DNA from: JADGHX01 sp037200125
GTDB lineage: Bacteria; Pseudomonadota; Gammaproteobacteria; Steroidobacterales; Steroidobacteraceae
Reading direction: 5' to 3'
Assembly (NCBI GenBank): GCA_037200125.1
Contig: JBBCGS010000005.1
Coordinates: 62,001 to 126,000 of the forward strand
DNA: 64,000 bases
Made by a program: the position numbers and the translations under genes. Within the stretch, counting starts at the first letter, position 1, and each line of letters opens with the position of its first letter. The notes below the pieces were generated by a model that did not search any database, had not been told where the DNA came from, and worked only from the letters and a program-made list of their open reading frames with translations. Below, in pieces: positions 34,512 to 41,456 of this stretch.

Positions 34512-35171
34512 CTACTTCTTGCATTTTTCGTCCATACATACCGTTGCCTCCTTGTTCACGGGAATGCGTGAGCCCGTCTCGACCTCCTTGTAGTTGACAG
34601 TAGCCTTCCCTGTATTCTTATCGAACACTATTGAGGTAATTGCGTTCCCGAAGGGATGCGATCCGCTTCCGACGGCGACGAAGCTCGAGCGCGCGCCAGG
34701 ATTTCCCCTTGCATCCTTTGCAGCGGAAAAGGCCTCGACTACGCCGGGACGCAATTGGCGGGTCCATGCGAAGTCCTGGGCACCATATACGACAGCCCCT
34801 GCATCCCTCGACAGGCTCGCCGCCGTGGACGACGAATCACCTGCGAAGCAGGAGTACAGAATAATCGGGATACCGGAGCCCTTGGGATAGTTCGAGAGAA
34901 TCTGCTCGTTTCGAACAAACATCCAGTCGCGGTAATCGTGCGAGTACTCGCCGTTCGTTATTGCCGAAGAACTCATCGGTCCTCTCTGGTTGCCGTGTGA
35001 GCCCACGAAATAGGCCCCGGGGACATGAGCATCACCAAGCGCGGCCTCGATAAGCCGATCACCCGTAGCCTCAGTGTTGAAGAAACTCTCGTCAAATGTT
35101 CCGGTCGGGTCGCCCCGATTGATCGCGTCATTCCCGACATAGGCGTAGAGATTGAAGTCATCATTAATCTC
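34512..35171 (-). CDS. Cassette 9: orphan RHS-CT, caspase-like cysteine peptidase candidate
   Basis: The frame is open from just after a TAA (35172-35174) and begins with DDFNLYAYVGNDAINRGDPT. The toxin part has a His motif (YFVGSHGNQRG) and a Cys motif (IPIILYSCFAGDSS) spaced as in caspase-like/C80 or CHAT-type peptidases, followed by GAVVYGAQDF. It ends with Cys residues (ATVCMDEKC). No separate start codon near the junction; a GTG at 35006 falls inside the His motif. The lipoprotein immunity partner suggests activity in the periplasm. The fold assignment is by motif only. Confidence 0.62.
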   Translation of the reverse strand, partial: EINDDFNLYAYVGNDAINRGDPTGTFDESFFNTEATGDRLIEAALGDAHVPGAYFVGSHGNQRGPMSSSAITNGEYSHDYRDWMFVRNEQILSNYPKGSGIPIILYSCFAGDSSSTAASLSRDAGAVVYGAQDFAWTRQLRPGVVEAFSAAKDARGNPGARSSFVAVGSGSHPFGNAITSIVFDKNTGKATVNYKEVETGSRIPVNKEATVCMDEKCKK

Positions 35172-35172
35172 T
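35147..35172. other. Cassette junction J9
   Basis: Arms agagattga and ttaatctct around agtcatca: one mismatch to a perfect 9-8-9 dyad. The outer flank tacgccctcgtaatcgc is shared with J3, J7, J8 and J12. Confidence 0.55.
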
Positions 35173-35245
35173 TACGCCCTCGTAATCGCACAGATGCCTC
35201 GGATGAGCAGGCATAAGCTGCGCAACACTCCGTCAACCCTTCGAG

Positions 35246-35986
35246 TTACTTGGAAACCTTCCGATATCGTGGTATCGGACCCGTCACGCACGCCAGCAGG
35301 CCTTTCTCGCTTTTCAAGAGCATGAAACCCGACTTGTTGAAGTCGAACTGCTCCCAAGCCTGTGCCTTGAAAATTTCCGAAGGCTGCCCCGCCTGCAAGA
35401 CCGTATAGGACACGACACCGCGAAGCGTATCGACTACGTACATCTGCCCAGGGCGAGTCTCCTCGACTGAAGGGCGTGATCCATCCGGCAGTCGCATCGC
35501 TTCGCGAATCGACTCGGGCAACGGACTACCCCAGTGAGCGACGAGCACCTTGCGGTCACACTTCGTCCGGCCGTCCGAAAAGCAGCCCAGGTAGGTCACA
35601 CGGCTACCGGCGATGTCGAATTGCGCGCCTTCGGCTGGCTCCGCGCGATGCACGGCGAACACCGCGCCATCATCGGACTTCTTCACGCACAGAAAAGCAT
35701 CTGTCGTACAGTCAGTAAGAACCGACGGCAGTTCTGAGGCAGGTGGTTGCGCGTCCTGCGTTCCGGGGCCATCGTGCCGTCGGGTGATGGCAAAGCTTCG
35801 CCACGTTTGGCCCTCGAACGCCTCGCCACTTGCGCCCAAGTTGCCTTCTGGCTGCTCATAGCTGGCGTGCGTATTAGGCTCACAATCCGAGCGATCCGCT
35901 CCAGTACTCCGATGCGCGCAACTCGTGGTTAGCCCGAGGCACAAGGTGATGGTGGCCGCGACTCTGAAACTCGTGCTTGTGGACAT
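35246..35986 (-). CDS. Cassette 8 immunity lipoprotein
   Basis: A 246-residue lipoprotein (signal ATITLCLGLTTSC). It has the pattern DCTTDAFLCVKKS and YLGCFSDGRTKC, a diverged form of the DCSxxxFxC motif in the immunity proteins of cassettes 3, 6 and 10. It starts 27 bases after its HExxH toxin. The longest of this immunity group. Confidence 0.72.
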   Translation of the reverse strand: MSTSTSFRVAATITLCLGLTTSCAHRSTGADRSDCEPNTHASYEQPEGNLGASGEAFEGQTWRSFAITRRHDGPGTQDAQPPASELPSVLTDCTTDAFLCVKKSDDGAVFAVHRAEPAEGAQFDIAGSRVTYLGCFSDGRTKCDRKVLVAHWGSPLPESIREAMRLPDGSRPSVEETRPGQMYVVDTLRGVVSYTVLQAGQPSEIFKAQAWEQFDFNKSGFMLLKSEKGLLACVTGPIPRYRKVSK

Positions 35987-36013
35987 GACCCAAAACCCTC
36001 TCCAGATAGGTGA

Positions 36014-36892
36014 CTATTCGCCAAGTAGCTCCATGGCTGCGCGGTTATAGCCCTCCCGATGGTCATCCTCAAAGTTCGATGGGTATCCAAGCTCGGCCCC
36101 GTGTGTCGACCATTCGCCTTCAGGCGATCTTCGCATTGACGGGGTCGGCCCCCATCCTGTCCGGTGAATACCCTCGTGAACTACTGCCATTTGTTGATAG
36201 GCAGACAGTGCCGCCCCAGAACGCTGACCGCCCCTGCCGAGGACCGGATCGTTGATCTGGATCGTCTTTGAGCTGGTCGAATCCGCAGCGGGAGACTTGA
36301 CTCCCGGCGCGGCAACCACCAAGGCGCGGCTCAGTCGCGAAATGACTGCAGCGGCACTCACGTTGAACGTTCTGATCCCTGCCCCTTCAACCGAGACCGT
36401 CTGACCGGGGTTCTGCGCTAGCGTATTCACCGCACTCGTGTACGACTTTTCAAATGTGCTTACCTGTTGTCGGAAGTCCTTGGCTTGCGCGTCTGTCATG
36501 CCTTTCGTGCTGTAGGAGTCGACCTTGCAATCGTACTTTGCCGGAAGACGACTATCGGTACTCGAAACTTGCGTGCAACTTGACCCGGAAGGATCCGTCC
36601 GATCGAGAGGGTCATTTCCAACATAGGCATAGAGATTGAAGTCATCATCAATCCCTAACTCCGTCGTAGTCGCAGATGGCTTGAGTTCTCCAGTTATCCA
36701 ATATACATTGGCTGCATATCCGGCCGAGACACTGAGTCCATCGAATGCAAAGTGACCCCATACACTGCCAGCGTATCGTCCACGCCCCGCGGGGATGACA
36801 TGCCCAAGGTCGAGGATCGCGCTACGGATTTCGGCGTGCGGCTCACCCAGCTGCGCAAGGCCGCCGGCTATACTCAGGTCGAGCTCGCGCAA
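36014..36892 (-). CDS. Cassette 8: orphan RHS-CT, HExxH metallopeptidase toxin
   Basis: The RHS junction DDDFNLYAYVGNDPLDRTDP lies about 80 residues into the frame. Then comes SSTDSRLPAKYDCKVD, shared with cassette 3, and the zinc motif AVVHEGIHRTGW, with a downstream conserved EDDHREGYNRAAMELL (third-ligand histidine). Unlike most orphans, there is no stop codon at the junction: the frame stays open upstream (TTTELGIDDDF), overlapping the XRE gene on the other strand. The true start is uncertain, and residues before the junction are probably not a domain. Confidence 0.72.
   Translation of the reverse strand: MRELDLSIAGGLAQLGEPHAEIRSAILDLGHVIPAGRGRYAGSVWGHFAFDGLSVSAGYAANVYWITGELKPSATTTELGIDDDFNLYAYVGNDPLDRTDPSGSSCTQVSSTDSRLPAKYDCKVDSYSTKGMTDAQAKDFRQQVSTFEKSYTSAVNTLAQNPGQTVSVEGAGIRTFNVSAAAVISRLSRALVVAAPGVKSPAADSTSSKTIQINDPVLGRGGQRSGAALSAYQQMAVVHEGIHRTGWGPTPSMRRSPEGEWSTHGAELGYPSNFEDDHREGYNRAAMELLGE
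36631..36656. other. Cassette junction J8
   Basis: Arms agagattga and tcaatccct around agtcatca: one mismatch. Outer flank ctccgtcgtagtcgcagat matches the other conserved junctions. Confidence 0.55.
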
Positions 36893-37183
36893 GCCCTCGG
36901 CGCCACTCAGCGCATGATTGCCTACTACGAGAGCCGCGCCGAGAAAGCCCCGGCCGCTTTGCTACCTCAGTTGGCCGAAGCGCTTGGGGTGAGCGCCGAT
37001 GAGATCCTCGGGATCAAGCCGCTCAAGAAGGGCAAAAAGCCCGATACGCGATTGCAGCGCCGTCTGCAGCAGATCGAGAAGCTCGACCCCAAGGCAAGGC
37101 GACAGATCACTCAGCTCCTTGATACCTTTCTCGAGCGCGAGGAGCTCAAGCAGCGCCTCACCGCACAGGAGAGCTCACGATGA
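36800..37183 (+). CDS. XRE-family regulator of a toxin-antitoxin-like operon
   Basis: A 127-residue HTH_3 protein (FGVRLTQLRKAAGYTQVELA, GATQRMIAYYESRAEKAPAA). Its C-terminal half (DTRLQRRLQQIEKLDPKARR) is similar in design to the module XRE proteins but clearly a different lineage. ATG at 36800 follows a GGGG run. It overlaps the next gene by 4 bases (ATGA), forming an operon with the antitoxin and PIN genes. Confidence 0.85.
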   Translation: MPKVEDRATDFGVRLTQLRKAAGYTQVELAQALGATQRMIAYYESRAEKAPAALLPQLAEALGVSADEILGIKPLKKGKKPDTRLQRRLQQIEKLDPKARRQITQLLDTFLEREELKQRLTAQESSR

Positions 37184-37428
37184 CCACCATTCAGATCGAG
37201 TTGCCCGAGGCCACCGCGCAGGCCGCGCGCGCCGCCGGCCTTTTGACCCCGCAGGCGCTCGAGCGCCTCCTGACCGACGCCCTCCGCCGCAAGCAGGCCG
37301 CCGATTCGCTCCTCGCCATCGCCGATCGCGTCGCTGCCGCCAGCATCGAACCGATGTCGATGGAGGAGATCAACGCCGAAGTGAAGGCCGCCCGGGCCGA
37401 GCGTAAAAAGCGTGCGGGCGATCGTTGA
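37180..37428 (+). CDS. Antitoxin-like protein upstream of a PIN toxin
   Basis: An 82-residue, mostly helical protein (TIQIELPEATAQAARAAGLL, then LTDALRRKQAADSLLAIADR and EEINAEVKAARAERKKR). The pattern of a short N-terminal strand and helices before a PIN gene fits a type II antitoxin. It overlaps the XRE gene by 4 bases and the PIN gene by 17. Confidence 0.75.
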   Translation: MTTIQIELPEATAQAARAAGLLTPQALERLLTDALRRKQAADSLLAIADRVAAASIEPMSMEEINAEVKAARAERKKRAGDR

Positions 37429-37832
37429 CACCAACCTGCTGGTGTCGGGGCTCCTCTGGCGTGGCACGCCGCATCGACTCCTCGAGCGTGTGCGCGAGGG
37501 CGCGCTCACCCTCGTCAGCAGCCCGGCGCTACTCGCCGAGCTCGCTGAGGTGATCGCGCGGCCCAAGTTCGATGCGATCCTGATCGCCTCGAACACCTCA
37601 CGAGAGCGCTCACTCGCCGAGATCCACGCCCTCGCGGAGGTCATCACGCCAGCCCCGCTCCCGCAGCCCGTCTGCCGCGATCCGGATGACGATGAGGTCC
37701 TTGGCTCTGGCGCTCGCCGCCGGCGTCGACTGCATCGTCTCCGGCGATCTCGACCTGCTCGATCTGCATCCCTTTCAGAACATCCCCATCCTTACCGCTG
37801 CACAAGCCCTGCAGCGGCTCAACGCAAGCTGA
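37412..37832 (+). pseudogene. PIN-domain toxin, frameshifted
   Basis: Starts GTG 37412 with RAIVDTNLLVSGLLWRG, the PIN domain of COG1569-like ribonucleases (first catalytic D in VDTN). It reads in frame to PVCRDPDDDEV, then an extra G near 37703 shifts the frame. Restoring it gives LALALAAGVDCIVSGDLDLL with the final acidic residues, then PFQNIPILTAAQALQRL and a stop at 37830-37832. The toxin is therefore probably inactive while the antitoxin remains. A second decayed PIN with a similar one-base insertion is at 58540-58703. Confidence 0.82.
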
Positions 37833-37867
37833 AGGAGCTTCGCGCACTCACTGCGCGATCAGGGCTG

Positions 37868-38500
37868 TCATCCGGACTTCAGGAGTTTGTCGGCCTCGCG
37901 GTGACCCTGCCGCGCGGCTGTCCGCAACCAAGTACGGGCCTTCTTAGGATCAGTCCGTACGCCCTCCCCGTAGAGCAGGCACCAACCTACCTTGAACTGA
38001 GCTTCGAGATGTCCTTTCTTTGCCGCTTTCAGGAAATAGCGGTAAGCCGTCGTAAAACTCCGTCGAACGCCATTCCCCGTCGAGTAGCAGACACCCAGAT
38101 TGTGGAGAGCATGCGGCTCACTTTGCGTTGCCGCTTTCCGATACAGGCTCAAGGCCCTTTTTCGATCTCGCGATGACCTGGCGTGCGTCCACCAGTAGAC
38201 CCCCAAGGCCGTGGCGGCTTCCGGGCTGCCCAACGCCATTGCATGTTCGTAGTAGCGCCGGGCTTCCGCCAGAGAAGCCACTGTGCCCTCTCCGTTCTCG
38301 TACGCGTCGCCGACGTACCAGGTCAGGTAGGCGTCGCCTAGCTCAGCACCCTTCAGCGCGAGACGAAACGCCCTTCCGGCATTTCTCCTCACGCCATCGC
38401 CAGCGCGCAGCTTGTCGACCAGACTCCTGAGCGCGGCAAAACGACCACGTTCAGCCAATCTGATCGCTGAGTCCATCACGGCATGCGTTCGATCTGTCAC
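37868..38500 (-). CDS. Cassette 7 immunity protein with Sel1 repeats
   Basis: A 210-residue soluble protein from GTG 38500, 4 bases after the toxin stop (ATG at 38476 is an alternative). Several Sel1 repeats are visible: DAYLTWYVGDAYENGEGTVA, EAATALGVYWWTHARSS, HALHNLGVCYSTGNGVRRS, EAQFKVGWCLLYGEGVRTD. No signal peptide, so it is cytoplasmic, matching a nuclease-like toxin. Sel1 proteins are known immunity proteins in polymorphic toxin loci. Confidence 0.78.
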   Translation of the reverse strand: MTDRTHAVMDSAIRLAERGRFAALRSLVDKLRAGDGVRRNAGRAFRLALKGAELGDAYLTWYVGDAYENGEGTVASLAEARRYYEHAMALGSPEAATALGVYWWTHARSSRDRKRALSLYRKAATQSEPHALHNLGVCYSTGNGVRRSFTTAYRYFLKAAKKGHLEAQFKVGWCLLYGEGVRTDPKKARTWLRTAARQGHREADKLLKSG

Positions 38501-38504
38501 GAGA

Positions 38505-39041
38505 TTACTTCTTCTTGTTCGGGTTGGGTGTCCAGTCAGAATGCTGACGCTTCTTCTCACTCTGTCGACCTGGACGCGGTTTCGTATGCTTGTCCCAGTT
38601 TGATGGCCTCTTGTTTGTGGTGTGTTCTTTGGTCTCCTTCTCACCCTTCCGCGCTTCCATCGCGCTGTCAAGAGCACTTGACGCATCCTCTGCATCCGAC
38701 GCTTCCTCATCGGACTCTTGCTCCGCAGGGAACATGGACCTGCAGCGACCAGCAACCTCACAGGTATCGTTTGCGGCAGTACTCGACGGCCAAAGAAGGC
38801 CGAGCACGGCTACGCCGGCAGTAGCAAACGGAACGCTGATTGTCGGCCATACGATGGGCTTCGGTTGCTCGAGCACAAGCGGCATCGTTGTCGAACTCGC
38901 CTGCGTGGGCCTTTCCGCGGTAACCGTGACCTCTTGGCACGGTCCACTGCTTGGGTCTTCGCAGTCTTCGCCCGTCGGGTCTGTGCCATTCAACGGATCG
39001 TTGTACGTGTACGCATAGAGATTGAAGTCATCATCAATCTC
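38505..39041 (-). CDS. Cassette 7: orphan RHS-CT, basic nuclease-like toxin
   Basis: Open frame from just after TAA (39042-39044): DDDFNLYAYTYNDPLNGTDP, then an acidic/linker region with one hydrophobic stretch (ISVPFATAGVAVLGLLW) and a strongly basic end (NKRPSNWDKHTKPRPGRQSE, then KKRQHSDW). This C-terminal pattern recurs in RHS and CDI tips that cleave RNA or DNA; the nuclease call is inference. No start of its own. The Sel1 immunity gene follows immediately. Confidence 0.65.
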   Translation of the reverse strand, partial: EIDDDFNLYAYTYNDPLNGTDPTGEDCEDPSSGPCQEVTVTAERPTQASSTTMPLVLEQPKPIVWPTISVPFATAGVAVLGLLWPSSTAANDTCEVAGRCRSMFPAEQESDEEASDAEDASSALDSAMEARKGEKETKEHTTNKRPSNWDKHTKPRPGRQSEKKRQHSDWTPNPNKKK

Positions 39042-39042
39042 T
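39017..39042. other. Cassette junction J7, perfect 9-8-9 inverted repeat
   Basis: Arms agagattga and tcaatctct are exact reverse complements around agtcatca. The left arm encodes FNLY of the RHS core on the minus strand; the right arm lies outside the RHS reading frame, beyond which a TAA closes the frame. The outer flank tacgccatcgtagtcgcaga is shared with J3, J8, J9 and J12. Confidence 0.6.
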
Positions 39043-39062
39043 TACGCCATCGTAGTCGCAGA

Positions 39063-39692
39063 TCACTTACGACAGTCGGTAACCAGAGTCGCTTTCTCGA
39101 GTGCTACCGGTGTGCGGAAGAATCCTTTCTTCGCAACCAGAAAATAGGTCAACAGCGGAATTACGTCAGGCAGCACCTTCGGATCTAGACCGGCTGCGGC
39201 GGGATCAACTACCGAATGGAAAGTCAGGATGCCCTTTTCTCGCGAGAAGGAGAACGCAGTAGTTCTGCCAGGAAATGGCGAACGGCAACTGCAGATCTGA
39301 GCATCCGCACACTCGGACCTAATCACAGCTATCTCACAGGAGCCTTCAGCCCCAATGCACTGCTCGACAGTCAGATTTGCACCGAATGCCGTGTACTTCT
39401 GGCCCAAGGTCAGACCCGCTCTCGGGACAGCCATAACATCTGCCGAATTGAACACACATTCGAACTGCTCGTCGGAACAATCGAAAATGATCGGCATCTC
39501 AAGCGGGTTGACAGGCCCGCAATCGCTTGGCACTGGGCCGGCATGGCACTGAATGGCATCACGCCCATCTCCTCTTTTGTACATGACGCCGTCCAGGTCC
39601 TGGCTCTGGACCGGCACGTTGCCGCGAGGCTTCTCGCCGGTACAACCCACCAGACACAGCGTCAGGATTAGCGGCCACGCCTTGGCGTTCAT
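39063..39692 (-). CDS. Cassette 6 immunity lipoprotein
   Basis: A 209-residue lipoprotein (signal PLILTLCLVGC, lipobox LVGC). ATG 39692 overlaps the toxin stop (ATGA). It shares with the cassette 3 protein the motifs YKRGDGR, DCSDEQFECVF, TFGANLTVE-like GQKYTAFGANLTVEQC and AVIRSECADAQ. The even number of conserved cysteines suggests periplasmic disulfides. Confidence 0.78.
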   Translation of the reverse strand: MNAKAWPLILTLCLVGCTGEKPRGNVPVQSQDLDGVMYKRGDGRDAIQCHAGPVPSDCGPVNPLEMPIIFDCSDEQFECVFNSADVMAVPRAGLTLGQKYTAFGANLTVEQCIGAEGSCEIAVIRSECADAQICSCRSPFPGRTTAFSFSREKGILTFHSVVDPAAAGLDPKVLPDVIPLLTYFLVAKKGFFRTPVALEKATLVTDCRK

Positions 39693-40390
39693 GGGTACGT
39701 CAGCCGGAGAAGTCTCCAGGCAGCCTGATTGAATTGGGGATCGTGACCCGGCTCCCATGTGTCTCGCGGGCCTAACTGCTCATGAACGCTCGCGGTGTGC
39801 ATTCCCTCATGAGCCCAGGCCCGCATCATCCCTTTATAAGTATCTCTACCCATGGCTGTATCGTACCAACTGGGATTCATCAGCGGGCCGATGCCACCTC
39901 CGACGAACATCCTGTTTTCGTTTGTATTGGAGGTTCCCATGATCAGTGAACTACCCGGATTGTAGCTGACCTCTCGACTGATGAGGTTGTTTGCGGTCGT
40001 CAGCGCGCTTACTTGAGCGCTGGTTGTTTCACCCGTCGCGTTGCCGCTGGAATCCCTTTTGTCAACCACAAGAGTTTCCGAGTCATCGCCGTTCGCGTCG
40101 GCTGCTCGTGCCAGCAGCTTGTTCACGGCGTCCTTATAGGCGCTTTCCAGCCTTCTCACGGCGGTCTCTCCATATTTTTTTACGAGCGCGTCGCGGTTGA
40201 CGTCGACCTTGCAGCTGGTAGCGGTCCGATGATTCTTGTCATCGGTGCTGGTCTGGCACGACGTGCCGGTTGGATCAGTCTTGTTGACGCCGTCGTTGTA
40301 CCCATACGCATAGAGGTTAATGTCATCATCAAGTCGGCCCGACGCAAGATCGCCGTACGCATGCCCGATCCGCCCAACGCGATCCGCCAC
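39689..40390 (-). CDS. Cassette 6: orphan RHS-CT, HExxH metallopeptidase toxin
   Basis: A 233-residue frame from GTG 40390: ADRVGRIGHAYGDLASGRL is contributed by the end of mobile module 1, then DDDINLYAYGYNDGVNKTDP (RHS junction), then the toxin with MRAWAHEGMHTASVHEQLG (HExxH) and EPGHDPQFNQAAWRLLRL with a probable third-ligand H. It is homologous to cassette 3. Because the module removes the stop codon found at other junctions, this toxin could be translated without the RHS core. Confidence 0.75.
   Translation of the reverse strand: MADRVGRIGHAYGDLASGRLDDDINLYAYGYNDGVNKTDPTGTSCQTSTDDKNHRTATSCKVDVNRDALVKKYGETAVRRLESAYKDAVNKLLARAADANGDDSETLVVDKRDSSGNATGETTSAQVSALTTANNLISREVSYNPGSSLIMGTSNTNENRMFVGGGIGPLMNPSWYDTAMGRDTYKGMMRAWAHEGMHTASVHEQLGPRDTWEPGHDPQFNQAAWRLLRLTYP
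40312..40337. other. Cassette junction J6 at the left edge of module 1
   Basis: Left arm agaggttaa; spacer tgtcatca; the right side tcaagtcgg belongs to the module and is identical at J2. The symmetric outer arm has been replaced by module sequence. Confidence 0.5.
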
Positions 40391-40496
40391 TTAGTTGCCA
40401 GAGAGCCCCGATGCGCGCGGCAGCGGTGAGGTCGAAGACCCGGATGCGTGTTTTCGCTTAGCTGCGCTCGGCCGTCAAGGACCCGATGCGCGGAAG

Positions 40497-40519
40497 AGGC
40501 GCGCGCGAAGCGCGCGCCT
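40497..40519 (-). terminator. Hairpin after the 83-residue gene (module 1)
   Basis: Arms aggcgcgcgc / gcgcgcgcct with loop gaa, 8 bases past the gene's stop on the minus strand. No T-run, so it may be an mRNA-end or attenuating structure. The copy at 51349-51376 keeps the pairing and extends it to 12 bp. Confidence 0.5.
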
Positions 40520-40527
40520 CCCTTCCG

Positions 40528-40779
40528 TTACAGAGCTTCGAGCTTGCGAGTGAGTGCGTCCTTGTGAGCCTCCAGCGCACGCACCAGGTGATGCGCGTTG
40601 AGCCGGCGGGCGAGCTCGAGCATGCCGCCCAGATTCGCCTGACGGGCCTTCAGAGTCTCGTAGGTTGCCTCGGGCTGGCTTGCCAGCAGCAGCACGCTCT
40701 TGTTCACGATCGCCTCGAGGACGCCTTCGAGGGCCGCATCGGTGAGGATGAGTCGGATCTTGATGTCTGCATCTTCCAT
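40528..40779 (-). CDS. 83-residue helical protein of the module (copy 1)
   Basis: Starts EDADIKIRLILTDAALEGV and continues as amphipathic helices (LKARQANLGGMLELARRLNA, LVRALEAHKDALTRKLEAL). No family recognised. It is preserved in the second module with about six substitutions over its length, so it is probably functional. ATG 40779 is preceded by aggagaacgaag; this ribosome site lies in the stem of a large hairpin (40783-40838). A small partner of the recombinase (excisionase-like or RNA-binding) is a guess. Confidence 0.7.
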   Translation of the reverse strand: MEDADIKIRLILTDAALEGVLEAIVNKSVLLLASQPEATYETLKARQANLGGMLELARRLNAHHLVRALEAHKDALTRKLEAL

Positions 40780-40782
40780 CTT

Positions 40783-40838
40783 CGTTCTCCTGTGGATGAG
40801 GGGTTCGGAGAACCCCGCCCCTCATCCACGGGAGAACG
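40783..40838 (-). promoter_or_regulatory. Hairpin sequestering the ribosome-binding site (module 1)
   Basis: Arms 40783-40803 and 40818-40838 pair over 21 positions with one G-T-type wobble; a smaller hairpin (gggttc/gaaccc-like) sits in the loop. The Shine-Dalgarno sequence of the 83-residue gene is within the stem, so translation would need the hairpin to open. Conserved at 51638-51693. Confidence 0.6.
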
Positions 40839-41456
40839 CATCCGGCTTCAGATCAGCACGGCGCGCATCGGGTCTGCAGCGCCCGTGACAAGCGCGGCTT
40901 TGCGCGATTGGCGCGGGCGCTGCTCTTCTCGCGGCAGCGGCGCACGCGAGCGTGCTTCTTGGGGAGCCCCCGATGGGGGGCGGACGGGGCGGCTCGCGAC
41001 GCGCGAGCGTTGCGGGCACAGCAACGGGCGGGCGGGGGAAGAACAACATGCGGCCGATGGCCGCACCTTTCAGCGTGCGTCTTCGCACGCTGCAGCGGGC
41101 ACTTGAACATAGCGCGGATTATGCGGGCGGCAGCCGCAAGCCTGGCGACAGCCAGGCTCGCATAAACCTCTTGCGTTATGTTTGAGTGCCCGCTCGAAGC
41201 CCCCTTCCAGGGGGATGGGGGGTCTCATCGAGGCACGCAGCGGCTTTGCGCTGTGTGCATCGATGAGTGAACGAGTCTTCCGAGCACTCGCGTAGCGTGT
41301 GCTCACGACCTCCGGCCTCGGCGACGAACGAAGGCACACGAGTATCAGATCGGCACGGCGCAGCCCGGCGCGCCGCGTGCGGCGACTTTGCGAGGCGCGA
41401 GCCGAGCGGGGAGAGAGCCCGATGCACGCGGCGTGACGGGCGGACGAAGCCGCTCT
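40839..41456. ncRNA. Candidate structured non-coding RNA (module 1)
   Basis: A 618-nt segment between the recombinase stop and the RBS hairpin without a credible gene. It is packed with hairpins: 40877-40885/40914-40922, 41139-41146/41151-41158 within 41119-41125/41159-41165, an 8-bp stem agcgtgcg/cgcacgct near 41072-41091, and a long hairpin near 41224-41267. Comparison with 51694-52316 shows compensatory changes, for example C40882-G40917 versus T-A, and C41142-G41155 versus T-A. Strand is undetermined; a minus-strand leader of the 83-residue mRNA is most likely. A DNA-level role (origin, recombination site) is possible. Confidence 0.6.
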
